Source of the DNA: Clostridiales bacterium VE202-01
GTDB taxonomy: Bacteria > Bacillota_I > Bacilli_A > Erysipelotrichales > Coprobacillaceae
Reading direction: 5' to 3'
Length of the DNA stretch: 48,439 nucleotides
Assembly: GCA_000508865.1 (NCBI GenBank)
Contig: BAHP02000073.1
Location: 1-48,439, forward strand
Positions 19,218 through 27,571 of this stretch are shown one piece after another. Position numbers and translations under genes: made by a program. The first letter of the stretch is position 1, and each line of letters starts with the position of its first letter. A model generated the notes under the pieces. It was not told the DNA's origin, ran no database searches, and saw nothing but the letters and a program-made list of their open reading frames with translations.

Positions 19218-20129
19218 TTATTTTGCTAGTTCATGCATTCTTTCCAATGGTTTTTTAGCTTTGACCATGAATTCATCATCAAGAATAACTTGATTTGTAT
19301 TATTTTTTTAAACAATCTCTGATTTTTTCAAGCGTATTTTTCTTCATATTTGGACAAACTAATTTATCTGTTGCTGGATAGAATTTTTTATCTGGATTAC
19401 GTTTTTCCATTTCATGAATTACCCCTACTTCAGTAACAACGATAAATTCATCATGTTCTTGATCATTAGTAGCATAATCAATAATACCCGATGTACTACC
19501 AGCATAATCAGCTAACGCTACACATTCTGGTCGGCACTCAGGATGAATCAACACTGGTGCACCAGGATGCAACTGTTTAGCCTTTTGAATATCTTCAACC
19601 TTGATTCGATAATGAGTTGGGCAATACCCGTTGCAAAAAACAAAATTTTTATCTGGAACGATCTTAGCAATATGTTTACCTAAATTTTGATCAGGTATAA
19701 ATAAAATATTTTTATTTGGCAAAGCCTCTACAATTCTTTTGGCATTTGATGATGTTACACAAACATCAGCCATCGTCTTGATCTCTGCTGTTGAATTTAT
19801 GTAACATACAACACACAAATCTTCATACTTTTCTCGCATTCGCGCAATAAAATACTCATCAACATATGTGCCATCGGACAATCAGCCTCACTGTCTGGCA
19901 TTAAGACCGTTTTATTAGGACTTAAAAGTTTTGCACTTTCGCCCATAAACTCAACTCCAGCAAACACAATAACATCTTGTGGACAATCTACAGCAATTTT
20001 AGATAAATAATATGAATCTCCTAAATAATCAGCAATATCCTGGATTGCTCCATCAACATAGTAATGTGCTAGAATAACAGCATTTCTTTCTTCTTTTAGT
20101 TTTTTAATTTCATCAACAATATTATTCAT
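19218..20129 (-). pseudogene. nadA: Quinolinate synthase A, reading frame interrupted twice
   Basis: NadA condenses iminoaspartate with DHAP to quinolinate using a [4Fe-4S] cluster. The frame from ATG 20129 covers the first domain ([41 protein letters not shown] with the first Cys), leaves frame at ~19863 where one G is missing (ATGTTG for ATGGTTG), and resumes with VDEYFIARM. The middle holds VTSSNA, NGYCPTH and HPECRPEC; the last cluster Cys is in DKLVCPNM. At ~19306 an A run of seven, one too many, causes an early stop; corrected, the tail (NQVILDDEF, PLERMHELAK) runs to 19218. The corrected length of 303 aa is normal. Confidence 0.85.
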
Positions 20130-20168
20130 ATAACTATCCCCATTTCAAAGTTCTTGTACATTAGATAA

Positions 20169-20217
20169 AATATCCCATAAATCACACCCATTGTCAAGTG
20201 AAATAGTTAACAAGACA
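20169..20217 (-). promoter_or_regulatory. nadABC promoter with a candidate operator
   Basis: On the minus strand a consensus -35 TTGACA (20192-20197) and GATATT (20169-20174) are 17 bp apart, about 40 bases before the nadA start. A spaced inverted pair TGTC...GACA (about 20192-20195 and 20214-20217) overlaps the -35 and could bind a NAD-responsive repressor. The assignment of any regulator is speculative. Confidence 0.5.
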
Positions 20218-20276
20218 CCAGATATTATTTCAAGATATACTCTTTCTTCCATTATACATTATTTCTTTACATAATT

Positions 20277-20304
20277 AAAAGATTCTAGTAACAAAACTAG
20301 AATC
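20277..20304 (-). terminator. Terminator of the chaperone operon
   Basis: A 9-bp perfect stem GATTCTAGT / ACTAGAATC (20281-20289, 20296-20304) is followed on the minus strand by TTTTAATTATG. It lies 34 bases after the corrected dnaK stop at 20338. Confidence 0.75.
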
Positions 20305-20337
20305 TATTATCCACTTGCTACAATTATAGCAAATACC

Positions 20338-22097
20338 TTATTGCATTGATAATAATGATGCAGCTACTGATTCTAAATTGATCTTAGCACTTTTAATTTC
20401 ATCAAACTTAGCCTGGTCACAAGTTTCAAAATCAACTTTTTTAGTTAACTTTTTAAAACTAGCAAGTTCATTTTTAATATTCGATTTCATTGCTTTATCA
20501 ATTTGTTTACCATTTTTAGCTAAAGCAGCTTCAATTGAAAGAACCAGATTTTCTACCTCGTTTTTAAAACTAAACGTTCTTTAGTAAGAGCGTCCTGCTG
20601 TTCAAACTGCTTAGCTTCATGAATTGCTCTTTCAATATCAGCATCAGACATATTAGAAGTATTTTCAATGGTGATACTTTGCATATTTCCACTAGCTAGA
20701 TCTTTAGCTGATACATTAACGATTCCATTGGCATCAATATCAAATGTTACCTCAATTTGCGGTACTCCTCGCATCGCTCTTTTAATTTTCTTTAATTTAA
20801 ATTTACCTAAACTCTTATTATCTTTAGCAAGCGGTCTTTCCCCTTGTAAAACATTAATTTCTACTTGAGTTTGAAAATTTGCAGAAGTTGTAAAGATTTG
20901 TGAATGACTAGTAGGAATAGTTGTATTACGTTCAATCAATGGTGTAGCTACCCCACCGACTGTTTCAATCGATAGCGTTAATGGTGTTACATCTAATAAC
21001 AACACATCAAAATTACCAGTTGTACTAACATCACCTGATAACTTACCTCCTTGAATACTTGCTCCTAAAGCTACACATTCATCAGGATTTAAAGATTTAC
21101 TAGCTTCTTTACCCGTTATCTCCTTGATTTTATCTTGAACTGCCGGAATTCTAGAAGATCCTCCTACTAAAATTATCTTATTTAAATCTGCAGGAGTCAA
21201 TCTTGCATCATTTAAAGCATTTTGCATCGGTAAAACAAGGCGGTCAACTAGATTCTTAGTTAAAGCATTAAATTTAGCGCGTGTTAATTCAACTTCTAAA
21301 TTTTTAGGCCCCGTATTTGTATTAGTAATAAATGGTAAATTTACAATTGTTGTAACCATTGATGATAACTCAATTTTAGCTTTTTCACCAGCCTCATTGA
21401 TTCTTTGCATCGCTACCTGATCATGACTTAAATCAATTCCTTCAGCTCTTTTAAACTCTTCAACAATATATTTAGCAACACACTCATTAAAATCATCCCC
21501 ACCAAGATGATTATCACCTGAGGTCGAAAGAACTTCAATCACACCATTTCCAATTTCAATAATCGAAACATCAAAAGTTCCCCCACCTAAATCAAAAACC
21601 ATTACTTTTTGACCATAACTATTTTCAAGTCCATATGCTAAAGCGGCTGCGGTAGGTTCATTAATGATTCTTTTTACTTCAAGACCAGCAATTCTTCCAG
21701 CATCTTTAGTTGCCTGACGTTGCGCATCATTAAAATATGCTGGTACTGTAATTACTGCTTCAGTTACTTTTTCTTGAAGAAAAGCCTCAGCATCGATCTT
21801 TAACTTTTGTAATACCATTGCTGAAATTTCCTGAGGACTATAAGCTTTACCATTGATTGTTTTACGATAATTTGTTCCCATTTCACGCTTGATTGAAGAA
21901 ATTGTATTATTGGGATTAGTTACCGCCTGACGCTTAGCGTTTTCACCAACTAAACGTTTACCATCAGCCGTAAATGCAACTACACTTGGCGTCGTTTTAT
22001 TACCTTCACTATTAGGAATGATAACTGCTTTACCATTTTCCATATAAGCCATACAACTATTCGTAGTTCCTAAATCGATTCCAATTACTTTACTCAT
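20338..22097 (-). pseudogene. dnaK: Hsp70 (DnaK-type) chaperone, C-terminal frameshift
   Basis: Hsp70 ATPase with the full nucleotide-binding domain ([64 protein letters not shown]) and the substrate-binding beta domain ([22 protein letters not shown]). The frame leaves the alignment after KERLV at ~20567, where one base is missing from a T/A homopolymer run. The next frame continues with a proper helical lid to TAA at 20338, giving 586 aa. Without correction it ends at 20553. The gene is not next to grpE or hrcA and has no CIRCE element; it ends a four-gene unit with a J-domain protein and may be a specialised rather than the housekeeping Hsp70. Confidence 0.85.
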
Positions 22098-22112
22098 CTT
22101 TATTCTCTCCTT

Positions 22113-22724
22113 TTAACAAATTCTACAGCCACAACAATTTAATAAACAACTGCATAACATTACATTATAACAAAATGTCATATCACCAAACGGCGAATCG
22201 TATGTTTGCCGACCTGTTTGATACTGCCTTTGACCACCTTGTAACTGCTGTAATAATAATAAATATTGTAAATTACTTGGCTCCATCTGCACTGCTGTTT
22301 GGGCGTAATCAACTGCGGTAATGTTATTACCCACACCATTTTCAGCAATTGCACTATAATAAAACCACATTGCATTTCGCGTTCTTATTTGATTCAATAC
22401 ATTAAGTGCTTCTTGATATCTTCGGGCGTTAATAAAACCTGCCGCTTCATTAAAAGCAGCCTGATCATTACCACTATATTGATAACTATACTGACCAGTA
22501 TTTTGATTACCTCCATAATTACGATTAGTAAAACCTCGTTTACGATCATCCATAATTGTTTTATAAGCAGTTTGAACTTCCTTAAATTTTTCTGTATAAG
22601 CAGCTTGATTAGGATTGTTTATATTAGCATCAGGATGATATTTCTTACTTAATGTTCGATACGCTTTTTTTACCTCGTCATCGCTTGCTTGGGGATCTAT
22701 TCCTAATATTTGATATGGATTCAT
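22113..22724 (-). CDS. J-domain co-chaperone with helical repeat and Cys-rich tail
   Basis: 203-aa protein: an N-terminal J domain ([12 protein letters not shown] motif at residues 30-32, FKEVQTAY), a flexible Gly/Asn/Gln/Tyr linker (about 65-90), a TPR-like helical stretch ([19 protein letters not shown], then AIAENGVGN and [13 protein letters not shown]), and a hydrophobic tail with seven cysteines in the last 20 residues ([10 protein letters not shown]). It lacks the zinc-finger and C-terminal domains of true DnaJ. Its start overlaps the stop of the DUF5685-like gene and the Hsp70 gene follows after 15 bp, so it is most likely the dedicated partner of that Hsp70. The Cys-rich tail may be a membrane or metal-binding anchor (inference). 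Confidence 0.85.
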   Translation of the reverse strand: MNPYQILGIDPQASDDEVKKAYRTLSKKYHPDANINNPNQAAYTEKFKEVQTAYKTIMDDRKRGFTNRNYGGNQNTGQYSYQYSGNDQAAFNEAAGFINARRYQEALNVLNQIRTRNAMWFYYSAIAENGVGNNITAVDYAQTAVQMEPSNLQYLLLLQQLQGGQRQYQTGRQTYDSPFGDMTFCYNVMLCSCLLNCCGCRIC

Positions 22725-23558
22725 TATTTCCTACCTTCCATTCGTTTTTTCTTGATCAATTCATATTTAGTCCATACACCACTATATAAGATATTACGTA
22801 TAATAGCAGCATTTTCAATAATTGGCATTCTTTCAAAAGCCATCGTAGCCTCTGATATCATTAACTCTAAAATATCTTTACAGCGCTCATCAAACTGCGT
22901 CGTCTGATATGTTTGTTTTAAAGGATTATAATTTTCTTTCTTTAAATCATCTTCAATATCTTCATAAGCATCAATAAAATAAATAAACTTTCCTAAATAA
23001 AATCCTAATTCATACAACTCATCATACCATTCATCATTTTTATAAGCACAAATGAGTCCCATGACTCTACCAAAGTATTTTGATACTTCATCAAGATTAT
23101 TTAAACCCTGTTTTTCATAATCATTGATCTTATGCAAACACTTCTCTATTTCATCTACTTTATCAGGATACTCTTTTTTAACCTTATTATAGGCTTTTTT
23201 TTATCAGTTTTTTATATGTTTGCCGACTAATCTTTCTTTCATCCAGCCAATCATCTTCACATTTAAAATACGTTAAAACGATTGTCATTTTAGCCGCATA
23301 ATCGACACATTCATTATAACGTGCCTGATGTTTTTTTAAAGGATGGATGATACAACGTTCATTTTTAAGCTTTGTATCAGGTTCGTATAAACCACTTAAT
23401 AAGATGGCTAAGAAATTCATATCAAAATTTAAAGAAACCTGTGCTCTTAACCCATATTTATCTTTTAATGTTTTACACAAACCACAATAATAAGAATGAT
23501 AGATATCAAACTCTTTAAATTTCATCTCTGGTTTATTTATTACTACATAACCAAACAT
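22724..23558 (-). pseudogene. DUF5685-like protein, interrupted by one frameshift
   Basis: Resembles the DUF5685 family found in Clostridia beside J-domain genes. The first frame (from 23558) has MFGYVVINKPEMKFKEF and YHSYYCGLCKTLKDKYG with the conserved CGLC, LYEP and a Cys before IIHP. An eight-A run near 23205 carries one extra base; removing it joins KLIKKAYNKVKKEYP to the second half (HKINDYEKQGLNNLDEVSKY, YELGFYLGKFIYFIDAYEDIEDD, YNPLK, NILYSGVW) ending at 22724. The corrected length of 277 aa fits the family. Function is unknown; the family's DxxxD-like helices recall all-helical prenyl-synthase-like folds, an impression only. Confidence 0.75.
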
Positions 23559-23560
23559 AA

Positions 23561-23953
23561 TTAACTTCTCTTTTCAAATTTATTTTTACAATTTGGACAG
23601 GTAATAATAATTTTACCATGCCCCTTAGGCACTCTTACCATTTGTTTACAATTAGGACAAGCAAAGTGCTTATGCGTTGGTTCTTGCTGATTCATCAACT
23701 TAAGTCTTAAATAACGATTTAAAGGACTTAAAAAATTTAAATATTTTTCATTTTCCTGGTTTCTTGCATATATATTTTTAGAGAACATTCTAAAAAGTAC
23801 AATAAACCAGATTACCAAAAATACAATTTCAATAACAATATTACTAATAAAAATATTAATAATAAAACAAATAATACTGATAATAATTAAAAAACTATTT
23901 AATTGATCACTACCATATCTACCTTGCATAAATTGATAAAATTTATCTTTCAT
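23561..23953 (-). CDS. Zinc-ribbon membrane protein, first gene of the chaperone module
   Basis: 130 aa with two hydrophobic helices (about 20-36 and 39-56) and a C-terminal zinc ribbon made of two CPNC knuckles about 20 residues apart (ACPNCKQMVRVP and TCPNCKNKFEKRS). The intervening PKGHGKI is typical of zinc-ribbon families. The start is preceded by GGGGTG. DUF5685-like, J-domain and Hsp70 genes follow with gaps of 2, -1 and 15 bp. It may tether the chaperone pair to the membrane, but no biochemical role is known to me. Confidence 0.75.
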   Translation of the reverse strand: MKDKFYQFMQGRYGSDQLNSFLIIISIICFIINIFISNIVIEIVFLVIWFIVLFRMFSKNIYARNQENEKYLNFLSPLNRYLRLKLMNQQEPTHKHFACPNCKQMVRVPKGHGKIIITCPNCKNKFEKRS

Positions 23954-24024
23954 ATAAGCACCCCAATATTAAATTTCTATGACATAGTATATTTTTTTAT
24001 TATTAACTATTCATGAACTTACTT

Positions 24025-24030
24025 ATTATA
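24025..24030 (-). promoter_or_regulatory. -10 element of the chaperone module
   Basis: TATAAT on the minus strand about 70 bases upstream of the first gene; the sequence 17 bp further up (GATACA) is a weak -35. No CIRCE inverted repeat (TTAGCACTC-N9-GAGTGCTAA) is seen, so HrcA control is unlikely. Confidence 0.45.
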
Positions 24031-24072
24031 CCACAACAATTTTAGATTGTATCATCAACTAAAAATATCACA

Positions 24073-24117
24073 ATTTAAAACATCTTCTATCAATAAGAAG
24101 ACGTTTTAAATCATTTT
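24073..24117. terminator. Bidirectional terminator
   Basis: A 16-bp stem with one mismatch (24073-24088 and 24096-24111, 7-nt loop) is followed by TCATTTTTTC on the plus strand. On the minus strand it overlaps the stop codon of the small membrane protein at 24111 and would end that transcript. Confidence 0.75.
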
Positions 24118-24290
24118 TTCTTTTTTATTAATCGATGCCATAAATACCAATTCAAAATCATTCCCCCTAATAATAAAATCATTGAAAATGATAACAAATT
24201 ATTATTTAAGCTATAACACATATACAAATACAATATAACTAAAATACATATTATATAAAACATATCTATCAAAATCAGAAATTTTTTCAC
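24111..24290 (-). CDS. Small two-helix membrane protein (59 aa)
   Basis: A GTG-initiated frame of 59 codons with GAGGG seven bases upstream. It encodes two hydrophobic helices (about 4-26 and 32-50) and a basic tail RLIKKKK, an orientation typical of small membrane immunity or toxin-accessory proteins. It follows the 130-aa membrane protein gene by about 20 bp on the same strand and ends at the terminator, so the small membrane genes form a unit. I do not recognise the family. Confidence 0.55.
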   Translation of the reverse strand: MKKFLILIDMFYIICILVILYLYMCYSLNNNLLSFSMILLLGGMILNWYLWHRLIKKKK

Positions 24291-24311
24291 AATCTTTCCC
24301 TCATTACACTA

Positions 24312-24704
24312 CTAGCTATAATGATAACGATCAATAATCTTTTTAGAAAGCTTTGTTGCATGTAAGACAGTTAATATCGCAAAATAAGTATATGAATAAT
24401 CAAAACGTTTAAAGAAAACAACCATTAAAAGTCCAATAAATGCTTCAACCAAAAAGCATATTAAATACACATATAAAAAACACGGTGTAAGCATATCTAA
24501 TTTTTTAATTAATTTACTTAATACACTAATACGATCTAAAACAACCAAAACAAACCACAAACCATATCCTAAAATAGACCATAAAGCCGTTTTAACAAAA
24601 ACCTCTATTAGGTTAATAGAATCTGTTTTTAATAAACACCAAAAATAACCGCTAATCATAAATACAACATAAACTCCCAATAAAATAATCAGTTGTCTTT
24701 TCAT
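24312..24704 (-). CDS. Multi-pass membrane protein, unknown
   Basis: 130 aa with about four hydrophobic helices (approximately 5-25, 35-58, 70-98, 104-118) and a basic C-terminus. No motif is recognised. It sits between two other short membrane genes on the same strand and in an AT-rich accessory region; such clusters often include bacteriocin immunity or regulator-linked membrane proteins, but nothing here proves it. Confidence 0.6.
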   Translation of the reverse strand: MKRQLIILLGVYVVFMISGYFWCLLKTDSINLIEVFVKTALWSILGYGLWFVLVVLDRISVLSKLIKKLDMLTPCFLYVYLICFLVEAFIGLLMVVFFKRFDYSYTYFAILTVLHATKLSKKIIDRYHYS

Positions 24705-24797
24705 CGCTTTTCACCCCATTTTTTTAATTTGTTTATGATAAAACAGATATGATTGATTTAATTAATATTATTTTATAAGATTTTTTTAATCATTACT

Positions 24798-25124
24798 TTA
24801 TTTTTTTAAAATCATGATACTTTGATAAGTAATTACCAAAATAAAAATTATTAACACTATCCCTATAATAAGCTCCCCAAAAATAAAGTTATAAATTGTT
24901 AAACATATACCAAGTATATCATTAAATAAAACCCAGGCAGCTGCTCTAACTCTTTCATTATCTATATCTAATTTTACATTAATACATATATCTTTAATAG
25001 CCATCGAAATAAACAAAAACATGAGAACTATTGCTTCCAATAAAGCTTTTTTAAACATCAAAATTATAAATGTGACACCTAAAATTAATAATATATAAAA
25101 TTCAACCTTCTTATAAATTTTCAT
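24798..25124 (-). CDS. Small membrane protein, unknown
   Basis: 108 aa with hydrophobic helices at about 8-24, 27-45, 62-80 and 84-104, separated by a charged loop (KLDIDNERVRAA). ATG is preceded by GGGGAGATTAC, a good ribosome binding site. It starts the run of three short membrane genes that ends at 24111. No family recognised. Confidence 0.6.
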   Translation of the reverse strand: MKIYKKVEFYILLILGVTFIILMFKKALLEAIVLMFLFISMAIKDICINVKLDIDNERVRAAAWVLFNDILGICLTIYNFIFGELIIGIVLIIFILVITYQSIMILKK

Positions 25125-25156
25125 TTGTAATCTCCCCGTTAATTAAGATAATTATT

Positions 25157-25500
25157 ATCCAGGATATAATGTAGTATAGTTTCCTTTTTGTGTATCCACC
25201 AATTGCCTTTTTCCATTAATTTTTGCTTCTGTTTTTGTTGTATCCAAGAAATATCCCGTTGAATCATATACTTCATAAAATTTTTTCAGCAGTTATCCAT
25301 GCTTCAACAGCCTAACTAGGGAATCCAGAATAACCGCTAACTACTAAAATAATAGAATAGGTCAAGTTTTTAGGTAAACATGATCTGTTGGTTTAATATT
25401 GTAAGGTATCTGCTCTAGTTGATTGAACAAGTAATTAATTATTATTTAAATTTTTTCATAATTTACAATGACATCATCATATTCAAAAAAATATAGTCTT
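25157..25500 (-). pseudogene. Decayed gene of unknown function
   Basis: On the minus strand, coding-like sequence reads through at least three frame changes and one TAG: EYDDVIVNYEKI, then NQLEQIPYNIKPTDHVYLK, a hydrophobic stretch ending SGYSGFP, then AVEAWITAEK, then FYEVYDSTGYFLDTT and QLVDTQKGNYTTLYPG before TAA at about 25157. The homopolymer AAAAAATTTT near 25280 accounts for one shift. No ribosome binding site or start survives. The intact ancestor was probably a protein of about 110 aa. Confidence 0.45.
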
Positions 25501-25687
25501 TAAACATGTCAATGTTATTAATGCTACATATAGCAGACTAGTGATAATATATTTTACTTCTTTTTATAATTTATCGTAAACCAGAAATAAAGTAATTTAT
25601 TTTTAGATTTACTATTATAACAGTCACTATCATAGCTATATATACTTTATTATTTAATAAATCTTGATATTATAAATATTTTACCTC

Positions 25688-25768
25688 CTAACTATCTGAT
25701 TGATTAATTAAATCTTCAGCTTTCAAAGATCCTACAGTAGTAACTATAATAACCTTCTTTGATTCCAT
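25688..25768 (-). CDS. Possible 26-residue peptide in the decayed copy of the LytTR locus
   Basis: An ATG frame of 26 codons (MESKKVIIVTTVG...) ends at TAG 25688, directly before a strong GGAGG that has no start codon after it. It lies about 40 bases downstream of the duplicated LytTR-type promoter. The aligned region in the other copy (~29850-29960) has no matching open frame and this ATG has no ribosome binding site, so it may be a chance frame. Confidence 0.2.
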   Translation of the reverse strand: MESKKVIIVTTVGSLKAEDLINQSDS

Positions 25769-25799
25769 AGTTTATATTAATTTTTTATATAATCACTTC

Positions 25800-26055
25800 T
25801 ATACTTCTACTATAACATAAAAACAAGAAAGAATTGTTGCTTATCTGTTCTAACGGTCAAAAATACAATTAAACGGTAATCGTTATATAACCAATCATTT
25901 ACAAAACTTTCAAAAAAGCCTTTAATACTATCTTTTTTGTCGCCAACTTACATTAAATAATCTTTTTCTCCATTTAAATAAACACCTTTATCTAAATACA
26001 TTAGAAATTTTATTTTTATTAATAGCTGTCCTTCAACATATTAATATAAAATTAT
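25800..26055 (-). repeat. Degenerate duplicate of the LytTR regulator 3' end and its downstream promoter
   Basis: 25800-26055 aligns along its length with 29985-30250: the 3' end of the LytTR regulator gene (25891-26055, many indels), the paired AACGGT direct repeats, a decayed terminator stem and an extended -10 TGTTATAGT. The regulator part is a pseudogene; upstream of 26056 the homology is lost. The two copies are in the same orientation, about 4.2 kb apart. Confidence 0.75.
25849..25877 (-). promoter_or_regulatory. LytTR-type direct repeats and -10, copy A
   Basis: Minus-strand repeats ACCGTTTAA (25869-25877) and ACCGTTAGA (25849-25857) with a 20-bp period each match the LytTR-box consensus in eight of nine positions. 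TGTTATAGT (25809-25817) follows 34 bases later as an extended -10. Confidence 0.5.
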
Positions 26056-26087
26056 TTTCTATTAAAAATATAATAAGTCAAATCCCA

Positions 26088-26145
26088 AAAAATACAATTT
26101 CAATAACGATATTACTAACAATAAAAACTATTTAACCATTAAATA
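26088..26145 (+). repeat. Fragment related to the zinc-ribbon membrane gene
   Basis: About 33 bases (CAAAAAATACAATTTCAATA...) match 23816-23850 with two or three differences, and AAAAACTATTTAA recurs a little later as in 23889-23903. It looks like a rearranged fragment of the gene at 23561-23953. Confidence 0.4.
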
Positions 26146-26270
26146 AAATATTATCAATTTTTTATTAATTATTAACATTATCATCTCTTTATGTTTATAA
26201 CATATAAGCTGTTATAAAAACATATATTTTATCAAAAACAGATAGAAATTATGTTCTATCTGTTTAATTA

Positions 26271-26569
26271 TTATCCGTTTTTCTTATCACGATAATCATA
26301 ACCTTTATAAATATCAACAACTCTACCATTGATTTGAATATGTTGATTATCTATCCATTCAACATCACACGTTTCCCAATAGTCGTCACCATCTAAACCA
26401 TTTGATACTTCACTGCTTGCTACTTTTTGCCAATAAATAGTTTTTAAAACGTGATAAACACGATCTTTTGAAACCACCAAATCTCCCTTTATATATGATA
26501 CATTACTACTTTTATCTTCTTTACATATATCTACTATCACAGTATACTTATTATCCAGAGCATCAAGAC
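26271..26569 (-). pseudogene. C-terminal part of the duplicated orphan secreted protein (copy A), split by an element
   Basis: From LDALDNKYTVIVDIC onward it is nearly identical to the intact protein at 29188-29625 (QKVASSEVSNGLDGD, VEWIDNQHIQING, VDIYKGYDYRDKK). The 5' part of the same gene lies at 28206-28346, beyond an insertion of about 1.64 kb. Homology to the intact copy stops abruptly at 26569. An internal ATG (26540) would give an 89-aa product, but without signal or membrane anchor it is unlikely to work. Confidence 0.75.
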
Positions 26570-26601
26570 TTGTTTCCCTTAGTTAAAAATATTGCTCTTG
26601 T

Positions 26602-27205
26602 TTATCGATCGACTTTGCCAATAAATCGGTAATATATTTCGATTTCTTGTATTCGCTCCCCATTCTCATTGGTTTCTGCCAAATGAATGAGGATTTTTTC
26701 TATCATGGCATTTAATAATTGTGCAGTCAGTTCTTTTAGTATGGAATATTCCTTGATTAACTCAATCCATTTTTCAGCACCAATCATATCTTGCTCCATT
26801 TTATTTAATTCTTCTCTTAGGTTTTTTATCTCATTTTCCAGCTCGATTTGTTCTTGTTGATATTTGCCCGACAACATAATGAAGTTTCGCTCCGTTATCT
26901 TCTCACTGGCTCTGTCCTCATACATTTTCGCAAATAAGCGTTCAATTTCATTTTGACAGTTTTCAGCTTTCTTTAACTTGGCTGTCTTTTTCTTCTTTTC
27001 CCTTATTCGCTCTGCATTGCCGACTTTCTGTATCTTTTTCAAGACTTTTTCTTCGTCCTGCTAAACAGCCTTCGCCCAATACTATAATCGTTCCAATACA
27101 GCTTCATAAAGTACGTCATAACGGATATAGTGCATGGAACAGTAGCCTTTGCCAAACTGTCCATAAAAACTGCATGCGTAATATCTGCTGTAAATTTAAA
27201 AGGAA
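26602..27205 (-). pseudogene. 3' fragment of a large serine recombinase (Tn4451 TnpX / TndX type)
   Basis: Reading upstream to downstream, RYYACSFYGQFGKGYC is the end of the zinc-ribbon domain, then MHYIRYDVLYEAVLERL, YWAKAV and QDEEKVLKKIQKVGNAERIR, a long coiled coil and the closing EIYYRFIGKVDR typical of this family. Two TAG codons stand where Gln (CAG) is expected, after ERL and after KAV. The catalytic resolvase domain is absent. The last 146 codons form an open frame from 27042. Confidence 0.8.
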
Positions 27206-27307
27206 CAACACCAGTTTGCTTAGAAAAAAAACTCTCTAAATTTTGTATTAAAATAAAAATCACAATATAATAATGGACTATCTAATATAATTTCTTTAAC
27301 GACACTT

Positions 27308-27505
27308 TTAAGCAATATGTGATTTCTTTTTTCTAATCAAATTGCCTTGAAAATATTCCTTAATATTATAATTTAACTCCTGTTTTGTTCCTGTATAATC
27401 AACATTGAGTTGTTTACATATTTTTGATAATTCTTCTCTATACCAATAATATTTTATAAACTCATCATATGACTTAATTTCGTTAAACTCTGGTCGATTG
27501 TTCAT
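27308..27505 (-). CDS. Truncated SAP-domain (DUF6434-like) protein
   Basis: 65 aa with the N-terminal segment typical of SAP-domain proteins (NNRPEF, EFIKYYWYREELSKICKQL, TGTKQELNYNIKEY). Relatives I recall continue for 80 or more residues with a second domain; here the frame stops after IRKKKSHIA. AAGGAGGTTATATG gives a strong start. The 3' part was probably lost when the recombinase region was joined. SAP domains bind AT-rich DNA. Confidence 0.6.
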   Translation of the reverse strand: MNNRPEFNEIKSYDEFIKYYWYREELSKICKQLNVDYTGTKQELNYNIKEYFQGNLIRKKKSHIA

Positions 27506-27571
27506 TCATATAACCTCCTTCATCGTTTCCTTTGTAAACTGGGATTTTCAGTTCCCGACAAATTGAATTTG

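Noticed and set aside
22299-22652. Plus-strand frame of 117 codons
   Set aside because: Antisense to the J-domain gene with simple Ile/Ser-rich composition from reverse codons.
23954-24110. CIRCE element before the chaperone module
   Set aside because: No TTAGCACTC/GAGTGCTAA inverted repeat is present.
27039-27263. A 74-codon frame upstream of the recombinase fragment as a separate gene
   Set aside because: In another frame the same DNA reads as recombinase sequence (zinc ribbon, MHYIRYDVLYEAV), so it is a shadow of the pseudogene.
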